Shown here: piece by piece, positions 9,630 through 19,442 of the stretch
Layout of the letters: each line of letters starts with the position of its first letter
How positions within the stretch are numbered: the stretch's first letter is position 1
NCBI RefSeq assembly: GCF_018882465.1
Contig: NZ_JACVOK010000001.1
Coordinates: 124,001 to 188,000, forward strand
Origin: Polynucleobacter sp. 73C-SIWE
GTDB taxonomy: Bacteria > Pseudomonadota > Gammaproteobacteria > Burkholderiales > Burkholderiaceae
Length of the DNA: 64,000 bases
Reading direction: 5' to 3'
Notes under the pieces: model-generated
Databases searched by the model: none
Told to the model about the DNA's origin: nothing
What the model saw: the letters and a program-made list of their open reading frames with translations, nothing else
Translations under genes and position numbers: made by a program

Positions 9630-10940
9630 TTAAGACAGATTTTCTAAACGAATCTTCACCACTTCGCCATCTACCGTTTTGAGATTTTGAATCTCTTTGA
9701 TAGCAGCAAGCATGTTTTTCTCTTTAGTCTCATGCGTTAAGGCAACTAAATCAGTTTGACTTTCACCCTCATCAGCTTCTTTTTGTAAGAGCGCATCAAT
9801 TGAAACACCATGCGCAGCCAAGATCTTAGTGATATCAGCCAATACGCCCGCTTGGTCAGCTACGCGCATACGCAAGTAGTAACTGGTAGTGATCTCGCCG
9901 ATAGGTAGTACTGGAGTATTTTGAACAGCATCAGGCTGGAAAGCCAAGTATGGCACGCGATGTTCAGGATCTGCGCTCAGCAAACGAGTGATATCGACCA
10001 AGTCAGCAATTACGGCAGACGCAGTTGGCTCCGAACCAGCACCTTTACCGTAGTATAAAGTTGTGCCTACAGCATCACCGAATACTTGTACAGCATTCAT
10101 AGCACCTTCAACGTTAGCAATCAAACGCTTCGTTGGAATTAGAGTTGGATGAACGCGTAACTCAACACCAGTTGGAGTTTTCTTAGCAATACCTAACAAC
10201 TTGATGCGGTAGCCTAATTGCTCGGCATAACGAATATCGATTGCGGCTAACTTAGTGATACCTTCGATATGTGCTTTATCAAATTGCATTGGAATACCAA
10301 ATGCAATTGCGCTCATGATGGTTGCTTTATGAGCAGCATCAACACCCTCAATATCAAATGTTGGGTCTGCTTCAGCGTAACCAAGACGTTGCGCTTCTTT
10401 GAGAACTGTTGCGAAGTCCAAACCTTTGTCGCGCATCTCAGAGAGAATGAAATTGGTTGTACCGTTAATGATGCCGGCGATCCATTCAATACGATTAGCC
10501 GTTAAGCCTTCACGCAAGGCCTTAATAATAGGAATACCCCCAGCAACTGCAGCTTCAAATGCAACCATGACGCCTTTAGCGTGAGCGGCTTTAAAAATCT
10601 CGTTGCCATGGACGGCGATCAAGGCCTTATTAGCCGTAACAACGTGCTTACCTGCAGCAATAGCCTCTAAAACCAAATCTTTAGCGATACCGTAGCCACC
10701 GATGAGCTCAACGACGATATCGATCTCAGGATTATTAATGACGGCGCGAGCGTCATTGACAATTTGCGCACGATCTTGAACGATTTCTTTGGCACGCTCT
10801 ACATTGAGATCAGCAACTGTATTAATGCGAATGCCGCGACCAGCGCGACGGGTGATTTCATCTTGGTTGCGCTCGAGAACTGTGAATACGCCACCACCAA
10901 CGGTGCCAATACCTAATAGACCTACTTGAATCGGTTTCAT
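9630..10940 (-). CDS. hom: Homoserine dehydrogenase
   Basis: Reduces aspartate semialdehyde to homoserine, feeding threonine and methionine synthesis. The 436-residue monofunctional enzyme has an N-terminal NAD(P)-binding GIGTVGGGVF, the catalytic region GIINGTTNFIL and LGYAEADPTFDIEG, and a C-terminal ACT domain (about 350-430, starting YYLRMRVADQAGVLADITK) that usually senses threonine. Its ATG overlaps the end of the upstream aminotransferase gene by 4 bases, suggesting translational coupling. Confidence 0.97.
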   Translation of the reverse strand: MKPIQVGLLGIGTVGGGVFTVLERNQDEITRRAGRGIRINTVADLNVERAKEIVQDRAQIVNDARAVINNPEIDIVVELIGGYGIAKDLVLEAIAAGKHVVTANKALIAVHGNEIFKAAHAKGVMVAFEAAVAGGIPIIKALREGLTANRIEWIAGIINGTTNFILSEMRDKGLDFATVLKEAQRLGYAEADPTFDIEGVDAAHKATIMSAIAFGIPMQFDKAHIEGITKLAAIDIRYAEQLGYRIKLLGIAKKTPTGVELRVHPTLIPTKRLIANVEGAMNAVQVFGDAVGTTLYYGKGAGSEPTASAVIADLVDITRLLSADPEHRVPYLAFQPDAVQNTPVLPIGEITTSYYLRMRVADQAGVLADITKILAAHGVSIDALLQKEADEGESQTDLVALTHETKEKNMLAAIKEIQNLKTVDGEVVKIRLENLS

Positions 10941-12193
10941 GATGCCTTTGCTGCAGTTGGAGAAGCCTTACGGCCATGCTTATTACGATAACGCTCTAAA
11001 AAACGCGCAAGGCGACCAATCGCCTCTGTGAGCACATCTTCATGAGGTAAGAACACTACGCGGAAGTGATCAGGCTTACCCCAGTTAAAACCAGAGCCCT
11101 GTACTAATAATACTTTTTCTTCTTTGAGAAGATCGGCAACAAACTGTTGATCATCCTCAATTGGATAAACCTCAGAGTCTAACTTTGGAAATAAATACAA
11201 AGCAGATTTTGGTTTAACGCAAGTCACCCCGGGAATAGCAGTGATGAGCTTCCATGCAAGATCGCGTTGCTTTGCTAAGCGACCACCCTCACCTACCAAG
11301 TCGTCAATACTTTGGTAACCGCCAAGTGCTGTTTGAATTGCGTACTGACCGGGCACGTTTGCACACAGGCGCATCGAGGCCAACATATTGAGACCTTCGA
11401 TATAGTCACGCACCATTTCTTTGTCACCTGAAACTACCATCCAGCCGGCACGGTAGCCGCAGGAACGGTAGTTCTTGGATAAGCCATTGAAAGTAATGGT
11501 GACCACATCAGTAGATAGGGATGCAAGAGAAATATGTTTCTCTGCGTCGTACAACATCTTGTCGTATATCTCATCAGCAAACAAAATTAAACCATGCTCA
11601 CGAGCGATTTTTACCATCTCAAGCAATACTTCTTTTGAATAAATTGCACCGGTTGGATTGTTTGGATTAATCACCACAATCGCTTTAGTACGCGGTGTAA
11701 TTTTTTTACGCAGATCATTTAAGTCTGGCGCCCAGTCTTTTGACTCATCGCAAAGATAGTGAACTGGAGTGCCACTAGATAAACTTACTGCAGCAGTCCA
11801 CAGCGGATAGTCAGGTGCAGGAACCAATACTTCATCGCCATCATTCAATAATGCATTCATTGAAAGTACAATGAGTTCAGAAACTCCATTGCCGGTGTAC
11901 ACGTCATCCAGTGCTACACCTTGAATACCTTTTTCTTGGCAATACTGCATGATCGCTTTGCGAGCAGCAAAGATACCTTTGGAATCAGAATATGCTGAGG
12001 CATTGCTCAAATTACGAATCATGTCCAACTGAATTTCTTCAGGAGGATCAAAACCGAAAACCCCTACGTTTCCGATGTTTAATTTGATGATTTTGTGGCC
12101 CTCTTCCTCCATGCGCTGAGCGAGCTCAAGCACAGGCCCACGAATGTCGTAACAGACGTTATCGAGTTTTTTGGACTTTTGGATAGGCTTCAC
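10937..12193 (-). CDS. alaA: AlaA-like pyridoxal-phosphate aminotransferase
   Basis: A fold-type I aminotransferase of 418 residues. PLP-site motifs are VVINPNNPTGAIYS, LFADEIYDKMLY and the Schiff-base lysine in FNGLSKNYRSCGYRAGW. The overall pattern matches AlaA/YfbQ, which transaminates pyruvate with glutamate to give alanine. In betaproteobacteria this gene is regularly placed just before hom and thrC, as here. A Lys/Ala-rich C-terminal tail (about 400-418) extends beyond the fold. Specific substrate preference is inferred. Confidence 0.88.
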   Translation of the reverse strand: MKPIQKSKKLDNVCYDIRGPVLELAQRMEEEGHKIIKLNIGNVGVFGFDPPEEIQLDMIRNLSNASAYSDSKGIFAARKAIMQYCQEKGIQGVALDDVYTGNGVSELIVLSMNALLNDGDEVLVPAPDYPLWTAAVSLSSGTPVHYLCDESKDWAPDLNDLRKKITPRTKAIVVINPNNPTGAIYSKEVLLEMVKIAREHGLILFADEIYDKMLYDAEKHISLASLSTDVVTITFNGLSKNYRSCGYRAGWMVVSGDKEMVRDYIEGLNMLASMRLCANVPGQYAIQTALGGYQSIDDLVGEGGRLAKQRDLAWKLITAIPGVTCVKPKSALYLFPKLDSEVYPIEDDQQFVADLLKEEKVLLVQGSGFNWGKPDHFRVVFLPHEDVLTEAIGRLARFLERYRNKHGRKASPTAAKAS

Positions 12194-12240
12194 AATAAAT
12201 TAAAGGGTAAGTTCTTGAAATCTTGGAAAAAACAGCTAGC

Positions 12241-12246
12241 TATAAT
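12241..12246 (+). promoter_or_regulatory. Likely -10 element of the Mth938-arn-bcp operon
   Basis: A perfect TATAAT lies 27 bases upstream of the first gene of the operon. TTGAAA at 12215-12220 could be the -35, but its spacing of 20 bases is long, so only the -10 is well supported. Confidence 0.45.
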
Positions 12247-12272
12247 CCACATAATTATGACAGAGAGTCCAC

Positions 12273-12650
12273 TTGAAGCTTCAATCTGACCCCCATTCTG
12301 GAGCCAATACGATCACCGGCTATGGAGATGGCTACGTCGAGATCAACCAGACCCCATATGCCCATGCTGTCTTATTGAGCTCTGACGGGGCAATTTCTGA
12401 ATGGCCAGTCCAGTCATTTGAAGACCTAGATGCATCCCATTTCGCGCAAATGGTTGATCTCAAGCCTGAATTAATTCTGATTGGAACAGGCAATAAACAG
12501 CGCTTTCCTAAGCCTGAACTCCTCAAATCTCTGATTTTGGCCAAAATTGGCTTTGAAATCATGGATTCTCAGGCAGCTTGCCGAACTTACAACATTTTGG
12601 TGGGCGAAGGACGTCAAGTTCTACTGGCCTTAATCGTGGAGCCAAACTAA
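12273..12650 (+). CDS. Mth938-domain (DUF498) protein heading the arn operon
   Basis: A 125-residue protein of the Mth938/NDUFAF3-like fold. It has GYGDGYVEIN near the start and the family core ELILIGTGNKQRFPKPEL followed by GFEIMDSQAACRTYNILVGEGRQV. Its bacterial role is undefined; the mitochondrial relative NDUFAF3 is a complex I assembly factor. The start is TTG at 12273, preceded by GAGAG: an ATG at 12257 is out of frame and stops after ten codons. The stop overlaps the arnT ATG in TAATG. Confidence 0.85.
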   Translation: MKLQSDPHSGANTITGYGDGYVEINQTPYAHAVLLSSDGAISEWPVQSFEDLDASHFAQMVDLKPELILIGTGNKQRFPKPELLKSLILAKIGFEIMDSQAACRTYNILVGEGRQVLLALIVEPN

Positions 12651-14341
12651 TGCAGTTTGGACAAATTCGACAGTCTTCAGCACTGCATCCCGGCAAAATT
12701 TTATTGCTGTTCATGATTTATGCCTTTTTATGGTTTGGCACACTGAATTATCGCCACCTCATTCCATCCGATGAGGGGCGTTACGCAGAAATAGCCAGAG
12801 AGATGTTGGTCACTGGCGATTGGGTAACACCGCGCTATAACGGCTATAAGTATTTTGAGAAACCGCCCCTTCAAGCTTGGGCAACTGCAGCAGCATTTCA
12901 AGTATTTGGTATTGGTGATTGGCAAGCGCGCTTTTGGGCCGCCCTTACTGGCTTTCTGACAATTTTGTTCATCGGCTTTACTGGGGCCCGCATCTACAGC
13001 GCTAGAGCAGGATGGTTAGCTGCTGTTGTTCTCGCATCCAGCCCAATGTGGGTTATTAGCGGCCACTTTAATTCTCTCGACATGGGGCTCTCTTCTTTTT
13101 TAGTGGCGGCGCTTTGCAGCTTATTGTTGGCACAAACTGCAGGCAATAAATCTAGTTGCCGCAATTGGATGTGGGCTTGCTGGATCTTCATGGCACTAGC
13201 AACACTCTCTAAGGGTGTAATTGGTGCTGCGATTCCAGCAATGGTGTTTGTTGCTTACTCTATTAGTACTTGGGATTGGAAAATCTGGACGCGCTTACAT
13301 TTGTTCAGCGGCACGATTTTGTTTCTGGCAGTAACAGCGCCATGGTTTATCTTGGTTGCTCAGCGTAATCCTGAATTTCTAGAGTTCTTCTTTATTCACG
13401 AGCACCTACAGCGCTTTACTCAGGATGCCCATAGCAGAACAGGCCCGATTTACTACTTCATACCATTGCTATTGATTGGCATACTGCCTTGGGTTTTGCA
13501 AATCCCAGGCTCGATTGTGCAAGCATGGGGTGAGCGTCGTCGCGACTTCTCCAGTGGCTGGTTGTTGGTATGTTGGTTTGCTGTGATCTTCGCCTTCTTT
13601 AGTGTTTCACGCTCTAAATTACCGGGCTACATCATTCCTATTTTTCCGGCACTCGCATTATTAATCGGTAATCGTTTAGATCAATTGCTAGCACACATCA
13701 ATTCCATGGAGCTTCCTTGGAAATTGCAAACCATCGGATTTGCAATCTTGGGATGTGTTGGATTTTTCTTCCTGTCTGATATTGGCAAACAAGCAAGACC
13801 TGATGAGATTGAAGCCTACGCTCAGTATACTTACTGGGTAATTGCTGCTTTGATTGCACTCATACTATTTAGTGTATTTGCATCTTGGCAAAGCAAACGC
13901 AATGGCATTCAAAGTATTGTGAGTTTTGCTTGTGGATTTTTTCTCTGCGCCATCATCGCTGGAACAGGTCATGAAACCTTGGGTCGTGCAGTTTCTGGTA
14001 TTGATCTTGTCAATCGAGTGAAATCATCCATTCCAGAGAAGGTTAACTTCTACTCTGTTCGCCTCTTAGATCACACTGTGCCTTTTTATCTTGGCAGGAC
14101 AATGATCATGGTTGAATCCCCGGATGAGCTTGGATTTGGTGTCAACCAAGAGCCTGAGCTTTGGATGCCTACCCTGGATGCCTTCATTACCCGCTGGAAA
14201 GAGGATCCAAGCGCTTACGCCTTGATGGTCCCAGAGCAGTATGTGGCACTCCAAGAATTAAATTTGCCCATGCAAGAAGTAGATCGTGATTCCCGTAGAG
14301 TGATTGTGAAACATCCCGATGCAACGAATGTGACGCGGTAA
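12650..14341 (+). CDS. arnT: Undecaprenyl phosphate-L-Ara4N lipid A transferase
   Basis: An inner-membrane GT-C glycosyltransferase that moves 4-amino-4-deoxy-L-arabinose from undecaprenyl phosphate onto lipid A phosphates in the periplasm, lowering negative charge and polymyxin binding. The 563-residue protein has the PMT-family N-terminus with the acidic loop YRHLIPSDEGRYAEIAREM and KYFEKPPLQAW, the periplasmic FFIHEHLQRF and about 12 hydrophobic segments. The ATG at 12650 overlaps the preceding stop. A longer frame starting at 12578 would lie inside the upstream gene and is rejected. Followed 11 bases later by arnB. Confidence 0.92.
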   Translation: MQFGQIRQSSALHPGKILLLFMIYAFLWFGTLNYRHLIPSDEGRYAEIAREMLVTGDWVTPRYNGYKYFEKPPLQAWATAAAFQVFGIGDWQARFWAALTGFLTILFIGFTGARIYSARAGWLAAVVLASSPMWVISGHFNSLDMGLSSFLVAALCSLLLAQTAGNKSSCRNWMWACWIFMALATLSKGVIGAAIPAMVFVAYSISTWDWKIWTRLHLFSGTILFLAVTAPWFILVAQRNPEFLEFFFIHEHLQRFTQDAHSRTGPIYYFIPLLLIGILPWVLQIPGSIVQAWGERRRDFSSGWLLVCWFAVIFAFFSVSRSKLPGYIIPIFPALALLIGNRLDQLLAHINSMELPWKLQTIGFAILGCVGFFFLSDIGKQARPDEIEAYAQYTYWVIAALIALILFSVFASWQSKRNGIQSIVSFACGFFLCAIIAGTGHETLGRAVSGIDLVNRVKSSIPEKVNFYSVRLLDHTVPFYLGRTMIMVESPDELGFGVNQEPELWMPTLDAFITRWKEDPSAYALMVPEQYVALQELNLPMQEVDRDSRRVIVKHPDATNVTR

Positions 14342-14352
14342 TATAGGTCTAC

Positions 14353-15507
14353 ATGACAAACTTTATTCCCTTCACCCGCCCCAGCTTCAATCAAGAAACC
14401 ATTGATGCTGTTTCAGAAGTACTGCGCTCTGGTTGGGTAACTTCGGGACCCAAGTTGGCAGAGTTTGAAGCAACCCTAAGTGAATACTTTGGCGGCCGCC
14501 CTGTACGCTGCTTTGCTAACGGCACAGCAACAATGAAAATTGCACTACAAGTTGCTGGTATTGGCGCAGGTGATGAAGTCATTACTACGCCGATTTCCTG
14601 GGTGGCCACTTCTAATGTCATCCTAGGGGTTGGTGCAAAACCAGTCTTTGTTGATATTGATCCTGTTACACGCAATATTGATCTCAATAAAGTTGCGGCA
14701 GCAATCACTCCTAATACACGAGCGATTATGCCCGTGTATTTGGCTGGCCTACCAGTTGATATGGACCAACTCTACTCACTAGCGAAGCAGCATAATCTAC
14801 GCGTGATTGAAGATGCCGCTCAAGCCTTTGGCTCTCAATGGAAAGGTAAGAAGATTGGTAGCTTCGGTGACTTAGTGAGCTTTAGCTTCCAAGCCAATAA
14901 GAATCTCAGTACTGTAGAGGGTGGCTGCCTAGTCCTCAACAATGCAGATGAAGCCAAACTTGCTGAAAAATTTCGTCTGCAAGGTTTAACTCGTCAAGGC
15001 ATGGATGGAATGGACGTTGATGTGCTTGGTGGCAAAGATAATTTAACAGATGTGAATGCGGTGATTGGAATTCAGCAATTAAAGCAATTACCTGCCTATC
15101 AAACACGTCGTGCAGCGCTTGCTCGCCAATACTTTGATCTTATTCGTGCGGGATTGAAAGTGGCTGGATTAGAAAGTCTCAAATTAGAACTACCGGTAGA
15201 AAATTTCACAGATAGTAATTGGCATATGTTTCAAGTAGTGTTGCCACTGGAGCAATTAAATTGTGATCGCGCCCAAGTCATGACTGAGTTAAAGGATCTA
15301 GGCATTGGCACAGGGGTGCACTATCCAGCCATTACTGGATTTACCCTTTATAAAAATCAAGGCTATAAAACGAGTGATACGCCAATAGCAGAACGTATTG
15401 GCCGCTCTATTCTTACTCTCCCACTTTTCCCAGGAATGGCAGATGAAGATATTGGCCGTATAGCCAGTGGATTGCTTGGAATCCTCAAGAAACACTCTAA
15501 AAACTAG
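14353..15507 (+). CDS. arnB: UDP-L-Ara4O aminotransferase
   Basis: A PLP enzyme of the DegT/DnrJ/EryC1 family that transfers an amino group from glutamate to UDP-4-keto-arabinose, giving UDP-L-Ara4N. The 384 residues start MTNFIPFTRPSFNQETIDAV, with SGWVTSGPKLAEFE, the cofactor-binding VIEDAAQAFGSQWKG and Schiff-base lysine in SFSFQANKNLSTVEGG. Length and motifs match Escherichia coli ArnB. It is embedded in the arn operon. Confidence 0.95.
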   Translation: MTNFIPFTRPSFNQETIDAVSEVLRSGWVTSGPKLAEFEATLSEYFGGRPVRCFANGTATMKIALQVAGIGAGDEVITTPISWVATSNVILGVGAKPVFVDIDPVTRNIDLNKVAAAITPNTRAIMPVYLAGLPVDMDQLYSLAKQHNLRVIEDAAQAFGSQWKGKKIGSFGDLVSFSFQANKNLSTVEGGCLVLNNADEAKLAEKFRLQGLTRQGMDGMDVDVLGGKDNLTDVNAVIGIQQLKQLPAYQTRRAALARQYFDLIRAGLKVAGLESLKLELPVENFTDSNWHMFQVVLPLEQLNCDRAQVMTELKDLGIGTGVHYPAITGFTLYKNQGYKTSDTPIAERIGRSILTLPLFPGMADEDIGRIASGLLGILKKHSKN

Positions 15508-15548
15508 CCTAATTGGGCTAAGCCCCAAGAATCAGGCAAAATTGCGGC

Positions 15549-16511
15549 ATGACTGCAAATTTAGTTGCTAACCCAAAGCTCAGTATTGTTATTCCCGTTT
15601 ACAACGAGGAAGACGGCCTACAAGCCCTATTTGATCGCCTCTACCCAGCTTTGGATGGCGTCACTGCCAAGCGCAATATTTCCTATGAAGTCGTTTTTGT
15701 AAATGACGGCAGCAAAGATCGCTCAGCAGGAATCTTAGCCAAGCAAGTTGAACTGCGCCCAGACGTTACTCGCGCTGTTTTATTCCACAGTAATTTTGGT
15801 CAACACATGGCCATCATGGCCGGTTTTGAATACGCTAAAGGTGAATACATCATCACTCTAGATGCGGACTTGCAAAACCCTCCTGAAGAAATAGATGCTC
15901 TAACTGAGCAACTATTAAAGGGTCACGATTACGTTGGCACTATTCGCGCGGATCGTCGTGATAGTTTCTTTAGAAAATTTGCTTCACGCGCTATGAATAG
16001 CTTACGTGAAAACATTACCCGTATCACAATGACGGACCAGGGTTGCATGTTGCGCGGCTATAGTCGTCGTATCGTTGACTTAGTACGTCAATGCGATGAA
16101 AACAATACTTTTATTCCAGCGCTTGCTTATACCTTTGCAGCGAACCCCATTGAAATCACTGTCAAACACGAAGAGCGTTTTGCTGGTGAGTCTAAGTACA
16201 GCCTCTATCAACTCATTCGCTTGAACTTTGATTTAGTAACTGGCTTCTCCATCATGCCTCTACAGATTTTCTCCATTCTGGGCATGTTGTTATCGCTTGC
16301 TGCAGGCAGCCTCTTTGCTTACCTCTTAGTACGTCGCTTCGTCTTGGGTGCTGAGGTTGAGGGAGTCTTTACCCTCTTCGCTTTAACCTTTTTCCTGATT
16401 GGCGTCATGCTCTTTGGCCTTGGTCTTCTTGGTGAATATATTGGCCGAATCTATCAACAAATCCGTAATCGTCCACGTTACGTTGTGCAAACTGTTTTAG
16501 AGAAAAAATAA
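15549..16511 (+). CDS. arnC: Undecaprenyl-phosphate Ara4FN transferase
   Basis: A family 2 glycosyltransferase that attaches formylated L-Ara4N to undecaprenyl phosphate on the cytoplasmic membrane face. It has 320 residues: a GT-A domain with LSIVIPVYNEEDGL, FVNDGSKDRS and the metal-binding ITLDADLQNPPEE, then two C-terminal transmembrane segments (about 235-310) ending IGRIYQQIRNRPRYVV. The next gene starts directly after its stop codon. Confidence 0.94.
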   Translation: MTANLVANPKLSIVIPVYNEEDGLQALFDRLYPALDGVTAKRNISYEVVFVNDGSKDRSAGILAKQVELRPDVTRAVLFHSNFGQHMAIMAGFEYAKGEYIITLDADLQNPPEEIDALTEQLLKGHDYVGTIRADRRDSFFRKFASRAMNSLRENITRITMTDQGCMLRGYSRRIVDLVRQCDENNTFIPALAYTFAANPIEITVKHEERFAGESKYSLYQLIRLNFDLVTGFSIMPLQIFSILGMLLSLAAGSLFAYLLVRRFVLGAEVEGVFTLFALTFFLIGVMLFGLGLLGEYIGRIYQQIRNRPRYVVQTVLEKK

Positions 16512-17381
16512 TTGCACGCAGTCGTCTTCGCTTACCACGATGTTGGCCTCAATTGCCTTAAAGCTTTATTAACTGCAGGCATCCAAGTTGATCTGGTGGT
16601 TACCCATCAAGATGACCCCAATGAGAATGTTTGGTTCGGTAGTGTTGCCAAACTGTGCCAAGAAAAAAATATTCCTTACATCACACCTAGCGCAACTGAA
16701 TTGGTTGATTTAACTCCCAAACTACAAGCACTAGCACCAGACTACATTTTTTCTTTTTACTATCGTCACATGATTCCTGCCCCGATTTTGGCTTGCGCCA
16801 AGATTGCTGCCTTGAATATGCATGGATCACTACTACCCCAGTATCGCGGCCGTGCTCCAGTGAACTGGGCAATTTTGCATGGAGAAACGCAAACTGGCGC
16901 AACCTTACACATCATGGAAGCTAAACCAGATGCCGGCGACATCGTTGGTCAATCTGCGGTGAGCATTGGCCCCGACGAAACGGCTACCGATGTCTTTAGC
17001 AAGGTGAGTCAAGCAGCAGTAGCAGTCATCCATGAGGCACTACCCAACTTGATTAAGGGCAATGTGCCCCGCAAACCAAATGAGCTCCAAAAAGGCAGTT
17101 ATTTTGGTGGCAGAAAGCCTGCGGATGGGCAAATTCACTGGGATCAGAAGGCAATTCAGGTCCACAACCTAGTAAGAGCTGTTGCACCCCCTTATCCAGG
17201 CGCCTTCACAGATTATCAAGGCCAAACCATGACGGTAGCCAGAACCAGCCTCAAAGGGCCACTCCCGGCCAATCTGGATCTTAGTGTTCAAGGCATCCAA
17301 GTGGTTGATAATCGGGTATTCGGCATTTGCGGTGATCGCCAGGTAGTTGAAGTCCTGGAATGGTTCCCAGCCAACAAATAA
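16512..17381 (+). CDS. arnA: UDP-L-Ara4N formyltransferase (ArnA N-terminal half as a separate protein)
   Basis: Formylates UDP-L-Ara4N with 10-formyl-tetrahydrofolate so that ArnC can use it. The 289 residues align with the N-terminal domain of bifunctional E. coli ArnA: VVFAYHDVGLNCL, FSFYYRHMIP, the catalytic Asn and His in LNMHGSLLPQYRGRAPVNW and Asp in AKPDAGDIVG. The C-terminal decarboxylase domain is encoded by the next gene. The start is TTG at 16512, zero bases after the arnC stop; no ATG is available before the conserved VVFAYHD. Confidence 0.93.
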   Translation: MHAVVFAYHDVGLNCLKALLTAGIQVDLVVTHQDDPNENVWFGSVAKLCQEKNIPYITPSATELVDLTPKLQALAPDYIFSFYYRHMIPAPILACAKIAALNMHGSLLPQYRGRAPVNWAILHGETQTGATLHIMEAKPDAGDIVGQSAVSIGPDETATDVFSKVSQAAVAVIHEALPNLIKGNVPRKPNELQKGSYFGGRKPADGQIHWDQKAIQVHNLVRAVAPPYPGAFTDYQGQTMTVARTSLKGPLPANLDLSVQGIQVVDNRVFGICGDRQVVEVLEWFPANK

Positions 17382-17417
17382 GTAGCAACAACATTAGATT
17401 AAAACGAGGCAGTAAAG

Positions 17418-18464
17418 ATGAAAAAAGTACTCATTCTTGGTGTTAACGGCTTTATTGGTCACCATCTTTCTAAGCGCATTCTGGAGACAACCGATTGGGA
17501 TGTCTATGGCATGGATATGCAAAACGATCGTCTAGGCGATTTAGTCAATCATCCACGCATGCACTTTTTTGAAGGTGATATCACTATCAATAAAGAATGG
17601 GTTGAGTACCACATTCGTAAATGTGATGTCATCCTGCCTTTAGTTGCTATCGCCACTCCTGCAACCTATGTTCAGCAACCCTTGAAAGTATTCGAGCTCG
17701 ACTTCGAAGCGAACCTTCCAATCGTGCGCTCTGCTGTTAAATATAAAAAACATTTGGTGTTTCCATCAACCTCTGAGGTTTATGGCATGTGCGAGGATAG
17801 CGAGTTTGATCCTGCCAAATCCAATATGGTCTATGGACCCATCAATAAGCCACGCTGGATCTATGCGTGTTCTAAACAGTTGATGGATCGCGTGATCTGG
17901 GGTTACGGCATGGAAGGTTTACGCTTTACCCTTTTCCGCCCTTTCAACTGGATTGGCCCTGGTTTAGATAGCATTTACACACCAAAAGAAGGTTCATCCC
18001 GCGTGGTAACTCAATTCCTAGGGCATATTGTTCGCGGTGAGCCAATTAACTTAGTAGATGGCGGTGCTCAGAAACGCGCCTTCACTTATATAGATGATGG
18101 TATCGATGCATTGATGCGCATTATTGATAACAAAGATGGTGTTGCCAATGGCAAGATCTATAACATCGGTAACCCAAAGAACAATCATTCTGTTCGTGAA
18201 CTAGCCAATCAAATGCTAGAGATTGCGCGCAGCATTCCTGAATACGCAAAGACCGCAAATGAAGTGAAGATTGTAGAAACCACTTCCGGCGCATATTACG
18301 GCGAAGGCTATCAAGACGTGCAAAATCGTGTGCCAGCGATTGACAACACCATGAGTGAGTTGAGCTGGAGGCCTACTACTACGATGGGCGATGCTCTCAA
18401 GAATATTTTTGAAGCCTACCGTCAGGATGTAGAAAAAGCCCGCTCTTTAGTTGATAAAGAATAA
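17418..18464 (+). CDS. arnA: UDP-glucuronate decarboxylase (ArnA C-terminal half as a separate protein)
   Basis: Oxidises and decarboxylates UDP-glucuronate to UDP-4-keto-arabinose, the committed step of L-Ara4N synthesis. The 348-residue short-chain dehydrogenase has the NAD site LILGVNGFIGHHLSKRI, the catalytic TSE in FPSTSEVYGM, and Tyr/Lys in IYACSKQLMDRVIWGYG, all matching the ArnA C-terminal domain. It is separated from the formyltransferase by 36 bases with its own ribosome-binding site (GAGGCAGTAAAG). Bifunctional ArnA is therefore split here. Confidence 0.94.
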   Translation: MKKVLILGVNGFIGHHLSKRILETTDWDVYGMDMQNDRLGDLVNHPRMHFFEGDITINKEWVEYHIRKCDVILPLVAIATPATYVQQPLKVFELDFEANLPIVRSAVKYKKHLVFPSTSEVYGMCEDSEFDPAKSNMVYGPINKPRWIYACSKQLMDRVIWGYGMEGLRFTLFRPFNWIGPGLDSIYTPKEGSSRVVTQFLGHIVRGEPINLVDGGAQKRAFTYIDDGIDALMRIIDNKDGVANGKIYNIGNPKNNHSVRELANQMLEIARSIPEYAKTANEVKIVETTSGAYYGEGYQDVQNRVPAIDNTMSELSWRPTTTMGDALKNIFEAYRQDVEKARSLVDKE

Positions 18465-18484
18465 GTTAATAAGTTCAAGGGTTC

Positions 18485-19411
18485 ATGGCTAAGATTGCTC
18501 TCAAGGTAGACGTTGATACCTTACGCGGCACTAAAGAAGGTGTACCCAATTTAGCCCGTGCCCTAGAACGTTTTGGCCTGAAGGCTACTTTCTTATTTAG
18601 TCTTGGCCCTGACCACACTGGCTGGGCACTCAAGCGAGTCTTTCGTCCGGGCTTTCTGAAAAAAGTTAGCCGTACTTCTGTTGTAGAACACTACGGGATT
18701 AAGACTCTGCTCTATGGAGTTCTTATCCCCGGACCCGATATTGGCAAGAAGGCTGCAGCAGAAATGCGCGCGATTGATAAAGCCGGGCATGAAACTGGCA
18801 TTCACACCTGGGACCATGTTGCCTGGCAAGACGCAGTCCGCACTCAAGATTCTCAATGGACTAAAGCGATGATGCAAAAAAGCTGGGATCGCTTTATAGA
18901 AATTTTTGGTCATGCACCAGTAACTTATGGTGCCGCTGGTTGGCAAATGAATGAAGCTGCGTTTGAACAACTCGATCAATGGGGTATTACTTATTCCTCA
19001 GATGGCAGGGCCGAGCCAAATCTAGTGCCTTATCGATTGGCCTTGCCATCGAGTAAAGCGAAGCACGTGCAATACCCAACTACACTGCCAACTTTTGATG
19101 AACTGATTGGCATTGATGGCGCAGATGAGTTTGGTGCAGTTAAAAAACTCCTAGAAATCACCCAAAGCAATCCCAATGATCAAGTCTTCACTCTGCATGC
19201 AGAACTTGAGGGCCAGAAGCTATTGCCAGCATTTGAACAGCTATTAGCTGGATGGCTAAACCAAGGCCACGACCTAGTCACCATGGGCGAGCTGCACCAA
19301 TCTTGGAAGGCCACCAATCAACTCGATAAAATAGCCGTACTGCCACTGACTTGGGGTGAAATACCCAATCGCAGTGGTGAATTAATTATTCAGAATCATG
19401 CAGCAAGTTAA
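18485..19411 (+). CDS. arnD: Undecaprenyl-phosphate-Ara4FN deformylase
   Basis: A polysaccharide-deacetylase-fold metalloenzyme that removes the formyl group from undecaprenyl-phosphate-Ara4FN. The 308 residues open with IALKVDVDTLRGTKEGVPN (metal and catalytic Asp region) and contain GIHTWDHVAWQD with the metal-binding histidines, and GAAGWQMNEAA, as in E. coli ArnD. It closes the arn block. The ArnE/ArnF flippase genes are not in the window. Confidence 0.94.
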   Translation: MAKIALKVDVDTLRGTKEGVPNLARALERFGLKATFLFSLGPDHTGWALKRVFRPGFLKKVSRTSVVEHYGIKTLLYGVLIPGPDIGKKAAAEMRAIDKAGHETGIHTWDHVAWQDAVRTQDSQWTKAMMQKSWDRFIEIFGHAPVTYGAAGWQMNEAAFEQLDQWGITYSSDGRAEPNLVPYRLALPSSKAKHVQYPTTLPTFDELIGIDGADEFGAVKKLLEITQSNPNDQVFTLHAELEGQKLLPAFEQLLAGWLNQGHDLVTMGELHQSWKATNQLDKIAVLPLTWGEIPNRSGELIIQNHAAS

Positions 19412-19442
19412 TAAAACCTAGAGACAATAACAAAGGATCATC

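Noticed and set aside
12257..12289. ATG at 12257 as start of the Mth938 gene
   Set aside because: It is in a different frame and reaches a stop after ten codons; TTG 12273 fits the conserved N-terminus.
12578..12649. Extended N-terminus of ArnT
   Set aside because: It lies within the preceding Mth938 gene; ATG 12650 overlaps that stop in the common TAATG arrangement and gives the family N-terminus.
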